64,000 nt of DNA from Pedobacter montanisoli (GCF_022809115.1 NZ_JALGBH010000001.1:992001-1056000); one strand, 5' to 3'; numbered from the stretch's first letter, positions 17,864 to 27,086 are shown. Numbers and translations: made by a program. Notes: generated by a model not told the origin, from the sequence alone.

Positions 17864-18688
17864 TTACAATGTATGATCATAATTGATAGCCTGACTTAAG
17901 AAATTGGGAAGTACTGTATGATGTGTTAAGGCTAATTTATTGGGGTCATTGAGTTGTTCGAGCATTTCATTGTAAGCATTTATGCCATTATTTTTAACGA
18001 TTACAGCCTTTTTTTCTTCCTGGTAAAAATGTATTTTCATGCCAATAGGGTCTGCTTCGGGATGAAATTGCGTGCCTACCATATAAGCTGAAAACCTGAT
18101 TGCCATAATGCAGCGCTCTAGTTCAGGATGTTCTCTTTCTCGTTCAATGGCCAATATAGAGGCTCCTTTTTGTTTGAACAGCGCAAGATCAGGTTGTACA
18201 ACCTGCCATTTTCTGCTGTCAACAGCATATACAGGATTGTGTAATCCTCTAAAAACAACTTCATTTAACCCCGCATCAGTTAAAAAAGTAGGGAATATCC
18301 CAAACAGATTTGAGCCTCTTGGTATAACCTGACCTAATTTGTATTTACGACATCCTAGTTGAAACGAATGACAAATCAGAAAAACGAATTTTTTATCTTC
18401 CTTTGTGTGGTTGTGTTCATCTATCTGATCAAGAAGAGCAAAAAAATCTTTCTCCCACTTCATCTTTTCTCCATCGTGCGGACTGCCTGGGCCACCGCTT
18501 GAGATGTAAATATCATGATCAAGATTTGGGATTTCTCCTTTTTTACGGGTATCATAAACTTCAAGACTAAACTTAACTTCATTTTGCTGTTGATAATGAT
18601 CCAGAATTTCGAAAATGTTTCGCATGCCCTGATTAGGAGCTCCGTTATTCATATCTATGATGGCAACTTTAAAGTTAGGTTTTGTCAT
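17864..18688 (-). CDS. Class I glutamine amidotransferase-like protein
   Basis: A 274-residue protein with a class I (triad) amidotransferase domain. The catalytic residues can be placed: Cys106 in FVFLICHSFQLG, His209 and Glu211 in GTQFHPEADP; the oxyanion-side motif SSGGPGSP is at 63-70. The Cys elbow is C-H-S rather than the common G-x-C-x-G. About 60 residues follow the HPE motif, a lineage-specific tail. Such domains release ammonia from glutamine or cleave gamma-glutamyl bonds. The gene lies between the ATP-grasp-like and GCS2 genes with gaps of nine and five bases, so the three are surely co-transcribed. Confidence 0.8.
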   Translation of the reverse strand: MTKPNFKVAIIDMNNGAPNQGMRNIFEILDHYQQQNEVKFSLEVYDTRKKGEIPNLDHDIYISSGGPGSPHDGEKMKWEKDFFALLDQIDEHNHTKEDKKFVFLICHSFQLGCRKYKLGQVIPRGSNLFGIFPTFLTDAGLNEVVFRGLHNPVYAVDSRKWQVVQPDLALFKQKGASILAIEREREHPELERCIMAIRFSAYMVGTQFHPEADPIGMKIHFYQEEKKAVIVKNNGINAYNEMLEQLNDPNKLALTHHTVLPNFLSQAINYDHTL

Positions 18689-18693
18689 ATTCT

Positions 18694-19794
18694 CTATACA
18701 GTATTGATTAAGGTTTGAGAAGTAATATAATCTACTACAGCAGGGTAGCTCAAGGTTTGTTCATAAACGGCTAACTGCTTATCTGCACCTGTGCCGGTTT
18801 CAAGTATTTTCTGAATGTAATTGATGTCATTGCGGCTGCCTAAATCATCTACCACATCATCTACAAAATCTAATAATTCTAAGATGAGATTTCGGCAGTT
18901 CACTTCCATTTCTTTTCCGAAATCGATCAGGTTGCCATCTAAGCCATAACGGGCCGCTCGCCATTTATTTTCATTAATCAGGGCACGTGAATAAGTAATG
19001 AAATTTAAATTCTGTAAACGTAATTTATATAATTTAACGCATAAAGCTTGGAAAAGGGCCGTAATAGCCATTGATTCATCAATCAGCATCGGGCAATCAC
19101 AAATCCTGAATTCTATGGTTTCATAAAAAGGATGTACCCGGATATCCCACCAGATTTTTTTGGCATTATCTATACAATTAGTTTTAATCAGCAGCTTTAC
19201 ATAATTGTCATAATCTTCAATACTGTTAAAAGCATCAGGTATTCCGGTACGAGGAAACTTATCAAATACTTTGGTTCTGAAAGATTTGTAGCCTGTATTT
19301 CTGCCTTCCCAAAAGGGCGAATTGGTGGAAAGTGCAAAAACATGGGGTAGGAAATAACGTACCTGGTTAGCAATATGTATAGCCAGTTCTCTGGATTGGA
19401 AACCCACATGTACATGCAAGCCAAAAATCAGATTTGATCGGGCTGCTTCCTGTAACTCATTTACAATATTGCTGTAACGTGGATGATCAGTGATTAATTG
19501 TTTCTCCCAATGAGAAAAGGGATGGGTTCCTGCCGCGCCAATTTTAAAACCTTCTTCTCCTGCCAGCTGAGCAACTGTATTGCGTAATTGTCCTATTTCT
19601 TTACGGGCCTGCTCTGTATCGCGACATATACCCGTACCTACCTCAACTACGGCTTGATGCATTTCGGCCTTTACCTGATCTTTGTATATTTTTTGTGCCG
19701 CTTCCACAATTTTTTGCTCGTGTGAGGCTAGCTCTCGCGTAACAGGGTCAATAACCATGTACTCTTCTTCAACACCTAATGTAAATTTGTTCAT
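18694..19794 (-). CDS. GCS2/YbdK-type carboxylate-amine ligase
   Basis: A 366-residue member of the glutamate-cysteine ligase family 2 (YbdK-like). Motifs: GVEEEYMVIDP at 7-17, AEMHQAVVEVGTGIC at 43-57, GLHVHVG at 125-131, and an ERXC-like segment (TIEFRICDCPM) further on, all consistent with the glutamine-synthetase-like ATP site. E. coli YbdK has weak glutamate-cysteine ligase activity, but the family as a whole makes varied amides. It is the first gene of the three-gene cluster, with a 311-bp divergent gap to typA. It is not expected to be the main glutathione enzyme. Confidence 0.85.
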   Translation of the reverse strand: MNKFTLGVEEEYMVIDPVTRELASHEQKIVEAAQKIYKDQVKAEMHQAVVEVGTGICRDTEQARKEIGQLRNTVAQLAGEEGFKIGAAGTHPFSHWEKQLITDHPRYSNIVNELQEAARSNLIFGLHVHVGFQSRELAIHIANQVRYFLPHVFALSTNSPFWEGRNTGYKSFRTKVFDKFPRTGIPDAFNSIEDYDNYVKLLIKTNCIDNAKKIWWDIRVHPFYETIEFRICDCPMLIDESMAITALFQALCVKLYKLRLQNLNFITYSRALINENKWRAARYGLDGNLIDFGKEMEVNCRNLILELLDFVDDVVDDLGSRNDINYIQKILETGTGADKQLAVYEQTLSYPAVVDYITSQTLINTV

Positions 19795-20105
19795 GTCTGG
19801 AATAAAGCAACACTTATCTCTTTGTTTGTAACAGAAGCAAATTAGCTCTTCTTTTTCAAATATCCGTATTAATCGGCTATTTTATGTTTTAAGTTGTGTT
19901 ATGTCTATAAATTATTGGTAAAATCTGTGCAAAAAAACGGTTAGCCTGCTGAAGGTCAAACCTGTGTTATGCAGTTAAGTAGCGTTTAGAACCTGTTGAT
20001 ATTCAAAATTTAACAAAAAGAATATTGAATTTTAACACGCTTAAATCTTCAGTTTTTCGATGAAAAACCTTAACTTTGCGCCCTAATTTTTACAGAAGCA
20101 TATAT
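19795..20105. promoter_or_regulatory. Divergent region between the amide-ligase cluster and typA
   Basis: This AT-rich 311-bp gap shows no credible gene. Its right end holds the typA promoter (TAACTTTG, 20071-20078). A weaker minus-strand candidate near 19840 (CTAATTTG) could drive the GCS2-led cluster. No strong hairpin or riboswitch-like structure was recognised. Confidence 0.5.
20071..20078 (+). promoter_or_regulatory. -7 element of the typA promoter
   Basis: TAACTTTG is an exact match to the Bacteroidota TAnnTTTG element. It lies 27 bases upstream of the ATG at 20106, giving a leader of about 23 bases. Its position rules out the in-frame TTG at 20076 as the true start codon. Confidence 0.75.
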
Positions 20106-21914
20106 ATGCAAAATATCAGAAACATCGCAATTATTGCACACGTTGACCATGGTAAAACAACTACGGTTGACAAAATTTTACATGCCTGCGCTATTTTCAG
20201 AGATAACGAGCAAACAGGAGATTTAATTCTTGATAACAACGATTTGGAACGTGAGCGTGGTATTACCATTGTTTCAAAAAACGTTTCGGTTAAATACAAG
20301 GATATCAAAATAAACATTATTGATACTCCTGGCCACGCCGACTTTGGAGGTGAGGTAGAACGTGTTTTAAAAATGGCCGATGGCGTTTTATTACTTTGCG
20401 ATGCTTTTGAAGGTGCTATGCCTCAAACCCGTTTTGTAACGCAAAAGGCATTGTCATTAGGTTTAAAACCAATTGTTGTAATTAATAAGGTTGATAAAGA
20501 GAACTGTCGCCCTGAAGAGGTGCATGAGCAGATCTTTGAGTTGTTCTTTAACCTTGAAGCTACAGAAGATCAATTAGATTTTCCGGTAATATACGGCTCT
20601 TCTAAAAACGGTTGGATGAGCACAGATTACAAACAACCAACAGATAATTTTTTCCCTCTTTTAGATGCGATTGTAGAGCATATTCCTGCAGCGCCATTAA
20701 ATGAAGGAACTTTACAAATGCAGATTACCTCATTAGATTATTCTTCATTTGTAGGTCGTATTGCTATTGGTCGTGTACACCGTGGTGTAATTAAAGAAAA
20801 CCAACCGGTTACTTTAATTAAGCGTGATGGCAAAATGGTAAAATCACGTGTAAAAGAACTTTATACTTTTGACGGTTTAGGTAAGGTAAAAGCTTCTGAA
20901 GTTAAATCTGGTGATATATGTGCAGTTGTAGGTATTGAAGGTTTTGATATTGGCGATACCATTGCAGATTTTGATGCGCCTGAACAATTACCTGTAATTA
21001 AAATAGATGAACCTACCATGAACATGTTGTTTACCATTAACAACTCACCGTTTTTTGGTAAAGAGGGTAAATTGGTAACTTCTCAACGTATCAAAGAGCG
21101 CTTGCTTAAAGAAATGGAGAAAAACCTGGCGTTAAAAGTTGTTGAAACCGAATCGCCTGATGCTTGGTTGGTGTACGGAAGAGGTATTCTGCACTTGTCA
21201 GTTTTAATTGAAACTATGCGTCGTGAAGGTTATGAGTTACAGGTAGGTCAGCCACAGGTAATCGTTAAAGAGATTGATGGCGTAAAATGTGAGCCGGTAG
21301 AAACTTTAATTGTTGATGTTCCGGGCGATGTATCTGGTAAAGTAATAGAACTGGTTACACAGCGTAAAGGCGAATTACTGGTAATGGAACCAAAAGGAGA
21401 TTTACAGCATTTGGAATTTGAAATCCCTTCTCGTGGTATCATTGGTCTGCGTAATAACGTTTTAACGGCAACAGCCGGAGAAGCGATTATGGCTCACCGT
21501 TTTAAAGCTTATGAGCCATGGAAAGGAACAATTCCTGGACGTTTGAATGGCGTATTGATCTCTATGGATAAAGGACAGACTACTGCATATTCAATTGATA
21601 AATTACAAGACAGAGGTCGTTTCTTTATTGATCCGGGAGTAGATGTTTACGAAGGACAGATTTTGGGTGAGCACATTAGAGATAATGACTTAGTAATTAA
21701 CGCCGTAAAAGGAAAACAGCTTACCAATATGCGTGCTTCGGGTTCTGATGATAACGTTCGTATTGCACCTGCTATTAAATTCTCATTAGAGGAAGCAATG
21801 GAATATATACAGGCAGACGAGTATATTGAGGTAACGCCTGCAAGTATGCGTTTACGTAAGATCTATTTAACAGAGAACGAGCGTAAAGTTAATGCTAAGA
21901 AATTCCAGTCATAG
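20106..21914 (+). CDS. typA: Translational GTPase TypA/BipA
   Basis: Ribosome-associated GTPase of the EF-G class that aids large-subunit assembly, especially in the cold or under stress. The 602-residue protein starts MQNIRNIAIIAHVDHGKTT. The G1 motif is HVDHGKTT (12-19); G3 is DTPGHADFGGEVERV and G4 is NKVDKE. The C-terminal BipA-specific region includes RKGELLVMEP and EFEIPSRGIIGLR. The open frame extends ten codons upstream to a TTG, but that TTG lies inside the promoter, so the ATG at 20106 is preferred. Convergent with the GH18/deacetylase/GT2 gene. Confidence 0.97.
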   Translation: MQNIRNIAIIAHVDHGKTTTVDKILHACAIFRDNEQTGDLILDNNDLERERGITIVSKNVSVKYKDIKINIIDTPGHADFGGEVERVLKMADGVLLLCDAFEGAMPQTRFVTQKALSLGLKPIVVINKVDKENCRPEEVHEQIFELFFNLEATEDQLDFPVIYGSSKNGWMSTDYKQPTDNFFPLLDAIVEHIPAAPLNEGTLQMQITSLDYSSFVGRIAIGRVHRGVIKENQPVTLIKRDGKMVKSRVKELYTFDGLGKVKASEVKSGDICAVVGIEGFDIGDTIADFDAPEQLPVIKIDEPTMNMLFTINNSPFFGKEGKLVTSQRIKERLLKEMEKNLALKVVETESPDAWLVYGRGILHLSVLIETMRREGYELQVGQPQVIVKEIDGVKCEPVETLIVDVPGDVSGKVIELVTQRKGELLVMEPKGDLQHLEFEIPSRGIIGLRNNVLTATAGEAIMAHRFKAYEPWKGTIPGRLNGVLISMDKGQTTAYSIDKLQDRGRFFIDPGVDVYEGQILGEHIRDNDLVINAVKGKQLTNMRASGSDDNVRIAPAIKFSLEEAMEYIQADEYIEVTPASMRLRKIYLTENERKVNAKKFQS

Positions 21915-21931
21915 ACTGAGATTAGTATATT

Positions 21932-21970
21932 AAAAAGGGTGTCTGAATTTGATTTCAGACACCCTTTTTT
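21932..21970. terminator. Bidirectional terminator after typA
   Basis: A strong hairpin, GGGTGTCTGAA paired with TTCAGACACCC around a short loop, is flanked by an A5 run on the left and a T6 run on the right. It can stop both the typA transcript and the convergent minus-strand polysaccharide-enzyme transcript. Confidence 0.9.
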
Positions 21971-21974
21971 GTTT

Positions 21975-24900
21975 TTAAGCCACTTTAGGGCTAACGTTTC
22001 CGGTTCTTTTTAGTGTTCCCCAGGTATTTAGTTCGCCTTTAATAGCTTTTCTAAATGATTTGAACAATACAACATACATTAGCTGGCGCCAGAAAAAGCG
22101 CTGTGGAAATAAATAAAGAAGGTTCTTCATTTTTTCATGGGTCTGTTTAAATGCTAATGCTGCAAAAGCAATATCAACCAGGATGAAAATAAGATAGTAA
22201 AATAGCACTTGGCCAAAGCCGTTATGAAGGCTTAAAATTCCCATAAATCCATCAAGGGTAAGATTATTGCCTGCACTTAAAGCAAATAAACCACTAACAA
22301 GAGAAACAAGCATAAAGAAATCTGCCAAAGGTGCAAATAATGGCAAAATGATCTGGTAAACCAGAATATTAGGCATTCCTACCATTCCAAAATAACCGTA
22401 CTTTTTATTAAATAGGGTGTTTTTGTTTTTCCAGAAACTTTGCAGTACGCCAAAACTCCAGCGAAAACGCTGTTTCAATAGCATCTTAACTGTTTCAGGA
22501 GCTTCGGTTAATGCGATGGCATCTTCAGCATTTTTAATAGTATAGCCTGCTTTTAAAATACGCATGGTCAAATCACAATCTTCAGCCAGGGTATCTGTAG
22601 TAAAACCACCTACTTCTAAAACTACACTCTTTTTGAAGGCTCCGATGGCTCCAGGTACCACAGTTATGGTATTTAAAAGGTCAAAAGCTCTTCTGTCCAT
22701 GTTCTGTGAAGTGATGTACTCTATAGACTGCCATCTGGTTAAAATGTTGGTAGTATTGCCCACTTTAACTGTTCCAGCTACCGCTGCAATTTTGTCGTTA
22801 TAGAAATAACGCATTAATGCAGTAACCGCATCAGGTTTAAGCTGGGTATCGGCATCAATGCACACAATATAATTAGCGGTGGCCTTAGAAATGCCGTAAT
22901 TAAGTGCCGATGCTTTTCCACCATTTGCTTTTGTGTATATTTTAACCTGTTGATGACCAGCAAAATGTTCATTCACCAATTTATAGGTTGAATCTTTAGA
23001 ACCATCATCTACAAAAATCAGCTCAAAATCAGGATAATCAGTTTGTAGTAAGCTGCTTATAGATTGTATAACGGTAACTTCTTCATTGTATGCCGGTATA
23101 ATGATACTTACTTTTTCAGTAGGATTTTTAACTAAAAGATCTTGTGTCTGTTTGCTTAATCTGCGTTGCTTTAAAGCCAGATAAGCAATAAACAAAGTAC
23201 GTAAAATGGCCAGTACAATGGCAATAGTAAATACAGTATTCAGTATAATATTGCCGTAATAAAATAAAGTAAGAAAGAAATAATCGCCTGATGCGGTAAT
23301 ACCTGTAGTTGCATTATTTTTTACCAAAGGCATTACATCATTACGGGTTTTGCCCATTAAACTACTTACCGTAGTAAACTCATAACCTTTGTCTTTAAAG
23401 TATTTAATGATACGAGGTAAGGCAGCTACTGTGGCACTTCTGTTACCACCCGCATCATGAAGCAGAATAATATTACCAGCTTCAGATTGTTTTACTACAG
23501 CATTATAAATCTGGTCTGCTGTAATGCCTGGTTGCCAGTCTTCAGGATCAATATATTCGCCAATGTTGATATAGTTTTCTTTACGACTTTGGGCAACAGG
23601 TAAGATTTCTGCAACAGTTTCGGGTTCGGCATCAGCATTAAAAGGTGCCCTAAACAAAATGGTACTGTGGCCCGTAACGCACTCAATGATCCTGCGGGTA
23701 GCATTCAGTTCAAATTTTACTCTTTTCTCGCCGATGGTTGACATATCAGGGTGAAAAAAAGTATGGTTTCCTATCTCAAAGCCATCATCATATTCCTGAC
23801 GTAATAATTCCATGTTTTTTTCGGCCATTACCCCAACCACAAAGAAAGCTCCGGGTACTTTTTCTTTTTTAAGAATACTGAGGATTTGCGGTGTATAAAC
23901 GGGGTCTGGTCCGTCATCAAAAGTCAATACGATTTTCTTTTCAGCTTCACCAAAACGTTTAATCACATATTTTGTAGGTAGCTTTACATAATCTTCGTTA
24001 ACAATGTCAAAATTGTCTGCTGTAAATTTTACCTCGCCCGGATTAGGTGTGCTGATAAGGTCTAATATTTCGCCAGATCCGATGTATTGAACATCACCTG
24101 CTGTTTTTAGTGAGCTGATTTTATCAAAGTTAAATCCTGTTTTTTTAAGTGTATCCAGACTTAGATTTTTATCTATAAAATGCCATAACCTCGTATCCTC
24201 GGTACCTAAACGCCAGATCGCAACTCCCGCAATGTTCCAATCATCTGCTTTACGTATCAGATTAAAATTGGTGGCTGCGTCTGTAAAGTAAACTTGGTGC
24301 TTATAGCCATTACCATCTTTATAGTTGTAGTGCAAGTTGGCAGAACTTGGGTCGAATATAACTTTACTGCCAAAATCCTGAGCTGTGATCAATGCATTTT
24401 CATAGCTTAAAGAGGTTCCGGTTTTGTTTTCGGGCCAGTCATAACCATAACAGGCCAAGGCTAAAATTACCTTATCAGGATCTGCCTTTTTACATATCTT
24501 ATCTAACTGCTCTTCTACCCAGGCTTGATGTGAAATATCGCCCGCGTTGCTTCCTACTTCGTGCTGATCATATGCCATAAGCACCAGATAATCATTATAT
24601 TTCTGTAATTCTTCAACCTTAAAATCATCATTTTCGGGGCTGATATCCTGACTTACCAATAAACCATTTTTATGAAAAGCCATATATACATTTTGCATAA
24701 AAAGTGTAAAAGGCTGCGGATCTTTCAGGTTTAAATCTTCAAAATCAATATTTATGCCTGCAAAGCCCAAAGACTTTGTTTGTTGTAACAGATTGTTGAT
24801 AAATCTGGCTTGCATTTGCTGATCAAACAGGATCTGTTTAACCACATCAGCATTAGGATTACCTCCTATAAAGTTTGTAATCTGAGCAATAGGTTTTTTA

Positions 24901-25385
24901 TGGTACTTTTTTACAATATTTAATGCGGTAGTATCTGTTTTATTAATCAGATTACCCGTTTTAGCATCAAAGAAAAAAGATTCCATTGCAACCATGTCTA
25001 TATGTGCAATGTATTTCTTTAAAGCACTTAACGATTGTTTTTGTACTGTTTTAGACCAACTGCTAACATAAAAAACCATGTTGATTCGTTTGCCAACTGC
25101 ATGTGCTTTCATACGCAGGCGTTCTCGATCTGCTTTTATTTTTTCGAGTTTGCTTTTAACGATCTTAAAATCTTTAAACTGTCGGGTTTGTTTAAGATGT
25201 TCTATCTTATTTTTGTTTAACGGTGTATTGGTATTTATGCTCACCACGGGAGGAGCCTGCATAGAAGAAATGGTTAAATAAACACATACTCCTGCAAATA
25301 GAAAAACCAAAAATAATGTTCTGCTTACCCAGGTAAATATATACCACCTGCTTTTTTTCTCTGTCTGGAAAACCTGTTTTTCCAT
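21975..25385 (-). CDS. Fused GH18-like / polysaccharide deacetylase / GT2 synthase
   Basis: A 1136-residue membrane protein with three enzyme modules. After an N-terminal helix (about 15-40) comes a GH18-like domain (about 100-405) with the catalytic strand INIDFED (Asp214, Glu216). A CE4/NodB deacetylase follows (about 483-670): TFDDGP (Asp490-Asp491), HTFFH (His541, His545), RAPF (Arg579) and LLHD (His643). After transmembrane segments (about 702-736) comes a processive GT2 domain: DDGS (793-796), DAD (844-846), AEDCD (935-938) and QRFRW (972-976), then C-terminal helices. The deacetylase and synthase motifs are complete, so it probably builds and modifies an N-acetylated polysaccharide such as poly-GlcNAc at the cytoplasmic membrane. 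Product is inferred. Confidence 0.88.
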   Translation of the reverse strand: MEKQVFQTEKKSRWYIFTWVSRTLFLVFLFAGVCVYLTISSMQAPPVVSINTNTPLNKNKIEHLKQTRQFKDFKIVKSKLEKIKADRERLRMKAHAVGKRINMVFYVSSWSKTVQKQSLSALKKYIAHIDMVAMESFFFDAKTGNLINKTDTTALNIVKKYHKKPIAQITNFIGGNPNADVVKQILFDQQMQARFINNLLQQTKSLGFAGINIDFEDLNLKDPQPFTLFMQNVYMAFHKNGLLVSQDISPENDDFKVEELQKYNDYLVLMAYDQHEVGSNAGDISHQAWVEEQLDKICKKADPDKVILALACYGYDWPENKTGTSLSYENALITAQDFGSKVIFDPSSANLHYNYKDGNGYKHQVYFTDAATNFNLIRKADDWNIAGVAIWRLGTEDTRLWHFIDKNLSLDTLKKTGFNFDKISSLKTAGDVQYIGSGEILDLISTPNPGEVKFTADNFDIVNEDYVKLPTKYVIKRFGEAEKKIVLTFDDGPDPVYTPQILSILKKEKVPGAFFVVGVMAEKNMELLRQEYDDGFEIGNHTFFHPDMSTIGEKRVKFELNATRRIIECVTGHSTILFRAPFNADAEPETVAEILPVAQSRKENYINIGEYIDPEDWQPGITADQIYNAVVKQSEAGNIILLHDAGGNRSATVAALPRIIKYFKDKGYEFTTVSSLMGKTRNDVMPLVKNNATTGITASGDYFFLTLFYYGNIILNTVFTIAIVLAILRTLFIAYLALKQRRLSKQTQDLLVKNPTEKVSIIIPAYNEEVTVIQSISSLLQTDYPDFELIFVDDGSKDSTYKLVNEHFAGHQQVKIYTKANGGKASALNYGISKATANYIVCIDADTQLKPDAVTALMRYFYNDKIAAVAGTVKVGNTTNILTRWQSIEYITSQNMDRRAFDLLNTITVVPGAIGAFKKSVVLEVGGFTTDTLAEDCDLTMRILKAGYTIKNAEDAIALTEAPETVKMLLKQRFRWSFGVLQSFWKNKNTLFNKKYGYFGMVGMPNILVYQIILPLFAPLADFFMLVSLVSGLFALSAGNNLTLDGFMGILSLHNGFGQVLFYYLIFILVDIAFAALAFKQTHEKMKNLLYLFPQRFFWRQLMYVVLFKSFRKAIKGELNTWGTLKRTGNVSPKVA

Positions 25386-25456
25386 AATTTCCTTATCTTA
25401 AGATACAATTTTCACCAATTAAAATGAAGATTAGATGAAACAACAGCTTAAACAAT

Positions 25457-25490
25457 AAAAAAGCCCTTTCTTATTTGAAAGGGCTTTTTA
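25457..25490. terminator. Intrinsic terminator downstream of the Trp-rich protein gene
   Basis: A hairpin AAGCCCTTTC / GAAAGGGCTT with a six-base loop is flanked by A- and T-runs. It follows the minus-strand gene ending at 25515 and insulates it from the downstream GH18/deacetylase/GT2 gene. Confidence 0.85.
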
Positions 25491-25514
25491 TTTATGTGTT
25501 AGATCAGATCGTTT

Positions 25515-26828
25515 TTATCCTCTTCCTGGTCTTCCTTCACCACGACTTGATCTGCTACTTTCGCCACCACGGTTGCTGTTGCCATTAGACTGGCTGCGCT
25601 CTACTCTTTGAGGTTGAGGAGCTTCCATCCTAGGCTGTGATCTTTCTACACGTTGTGGTTGAGGAGCCTCCATTCTTGGTTGAGGTCTTTCCATACGCTG
25701 TGGTTCAGTTCTTTCTGTACGTTCAACACGTTGTGGAAACGTTCTAGCCTGAGGTGTGTTTGAACGGTCTTCCTGAGGAGGCATAACCATTTGTCCTCTT
25801 CCATTTGTTGTTCTATCTACACGTTGCGGTTGTTCATTTACAGAAGTGTTTCCCATTTCTCTACCTCTATTAACATCACGTTCTCTGTTCATTGTACTAC
25901 CGTTATCCTGACGAGGGTTTCTGCTCATGTTGTTGTCTATATTTTGCGTTCCTCTGCCTTCTCTGTTCATCACCTCGTTTCCTCTGCTTTCTCTAGTATT
26001 TACCACTCTTGAGCTTCTATCTATAACATCACGGTTAATACTTGCATCAACTACACGACTTGGAGCCGGCTGTCTGTCGGCATTTGCCGAACCCCTTGCC
26101 GGACGAGGATTGTAAATATTTACAGTGTTGTTCTCAATCCTTGTACCTCCAGTTCTGCTATTTCTGTTAATGTTATATACGGTTACATCTCTGTTTGTTG
26201 CTCTTCTAATATCATCTGCACGAGGTCCGGTATAATAAGTACGGCTATTTCTTACGTAAGTATTGTTAATGATAACCGTATTTTGAATATAAACTGTGTT
26301 TCTTCTTGAATAATATCTTGGAAAGCTAGAGTAATAGATATCACGCTGAGGGATAAAGTTCCAGCAGAAATCTGGTAAACGGTAAGGACGGCCAAAGCTA
26401 ATGTTGATGTTAATACTTGGTCCCATAGGTGCCCATCCATAATAACCTCCTCCGCTTCTCCAGGTTACCCATGCGGGTCCCCAAACAGTATCGGGAATCC
26501 ATATCCAGCTGTTGTAACGATTATATACCCAGCGGCCATAGTGGAAAGGGGCCCATCCCCAATCATAATTTGAAACCCAGGTATTACCGTATTCGGTCAT
26601 TACCCAACGGCCATTACTATAATAGGGTCTGAATTCACTTTGATCAACATCCGGCCTCCACACATAACCGTAATCAGGGTCGTTGATCCAAATGCCATAA
26701 GGCGATAGTTCATCATAAAAAGATTGTAAAGAAACATCTTCGTATTGTGCGCTTACTCTTTGTGTGGTTCCGAAGAGTAGCAGCATGAGTCCGAGCAGTA
26801 TAGCTGGAAATTTAATTGTGCGTTTCAT
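25515..26828 (-). CDS. Secreted Trp/Tyr-rich protein (DUF6600-type) with Arg/Asn/Pro-rich tail
   Basis: A 437-residue protein with a signal peptide ending near VSAQ (about residue 28). The region about 35-150 is packed with aromatic repeats such as YGIWINDPDYGYVWRPD, NTWVSNYDWGWAPFHYGRW and AWVTWRSGGGYYGWAPMGP, typical of DUF6600-like proteins. Residues about 200-437 are low complexity, rich in Arg, Asn, Gln and Pro, with near-identical tandem units around QPRMEAPQPQRVERS and a final Gly/Arg/Ser tail. Function is unknown; a cell-envelope or matrix location is inferred. It has its own terminator and stands apart from its neighbours. Confidence 0.75.
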   Translation of the reverse strand: MKRTIKFPAILLGLMLLLFGTTQRVSAQYEDVSLQSFYDELSPYGIWINDPDYGYVWRPDVDQSEFRPYYSNGRWVMTEYGNTWVSNYDWGWAPFHYGRWVYNRYNSWIWIPDTVWGPAWVTWRSGGGYYGWAPMGPSININISFGRPYRLPDFCWNFIPQRDIYYSSFPRYYSRRNTVYIQNTVIINNTYVRNSRTYYTGPRADDIRRATNRDVTVYNINRNSRTGGTRIENNTVNIYNPRPARGSANADRQPAPSRVVDASINRDVIDRSSRVVNTRESRGNEVMNREGRGTQNIDNNMSRNPRQDNGSTMNRERDVNRGREMGNTSVNEQPQRVDRTTNGRGQMVMPPQEDRSNTPQARTFPQRVERTERTEPQRMERPQPRMEAPQPQRVERSQPRMEAPQPQRVERSQSNGNSNRGGESSRSSRGEGRPGRG

Positions 26829-27011
26829 GTCTGTGTGTTTTAAATTTATTATTAACCTAACGAAATATTAATATCAAAAGGAGAGCCACTTTGCTATTAA
26901 TAATGCACGAAACGGGAATTTGTTATATAAATATTATATTTTAAGTGATAATTTTACAAAAAATTGGGTTTTGACCATTAATGTGTTTAAAAAATTAGTC
27001 AGATAAGGAAC

Positions 27012-27019
27012 TAAATTTG
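27012..27019 (+). promoter_or_regulatory. -7 element upstream of the methyltransferase gene
   Basis: TAAATTTG is an exact TAnnTTTG match, 67 bases before the ATG at 27087. No clear TTTG is seen in the -33 position, so the assignment is moderate. Confidence 0.5.
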
Positions 27020-27086
27020 CTACATGTTTAAAACAAATGGGATTAAAACTTGTTTTTAAAAGTTTTGGCAAAATTTTATTTTATAA

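Noticed and set aside
18694..19794. Main glutathione-synthesis enzyme
   Set aside because: YbdK-type GCS2 proteins have only weak glutamate-cysteine ligase activity and no glutathione synthetase (gshB type) is nearby.
20076..20105. TTG start for typA ten codons upstream
   Set aside because: The TTG is part of the TAACTTTG promoter element, and the family N-terminus begins at the ATG at 20106.
25515..25760. CRISPR-like or tandem DNA repeat
   Set aside because: The repeats are in-frame codons for a Pro/Gln/Arg-rich protein tail, of unequal spacing, without spacers.
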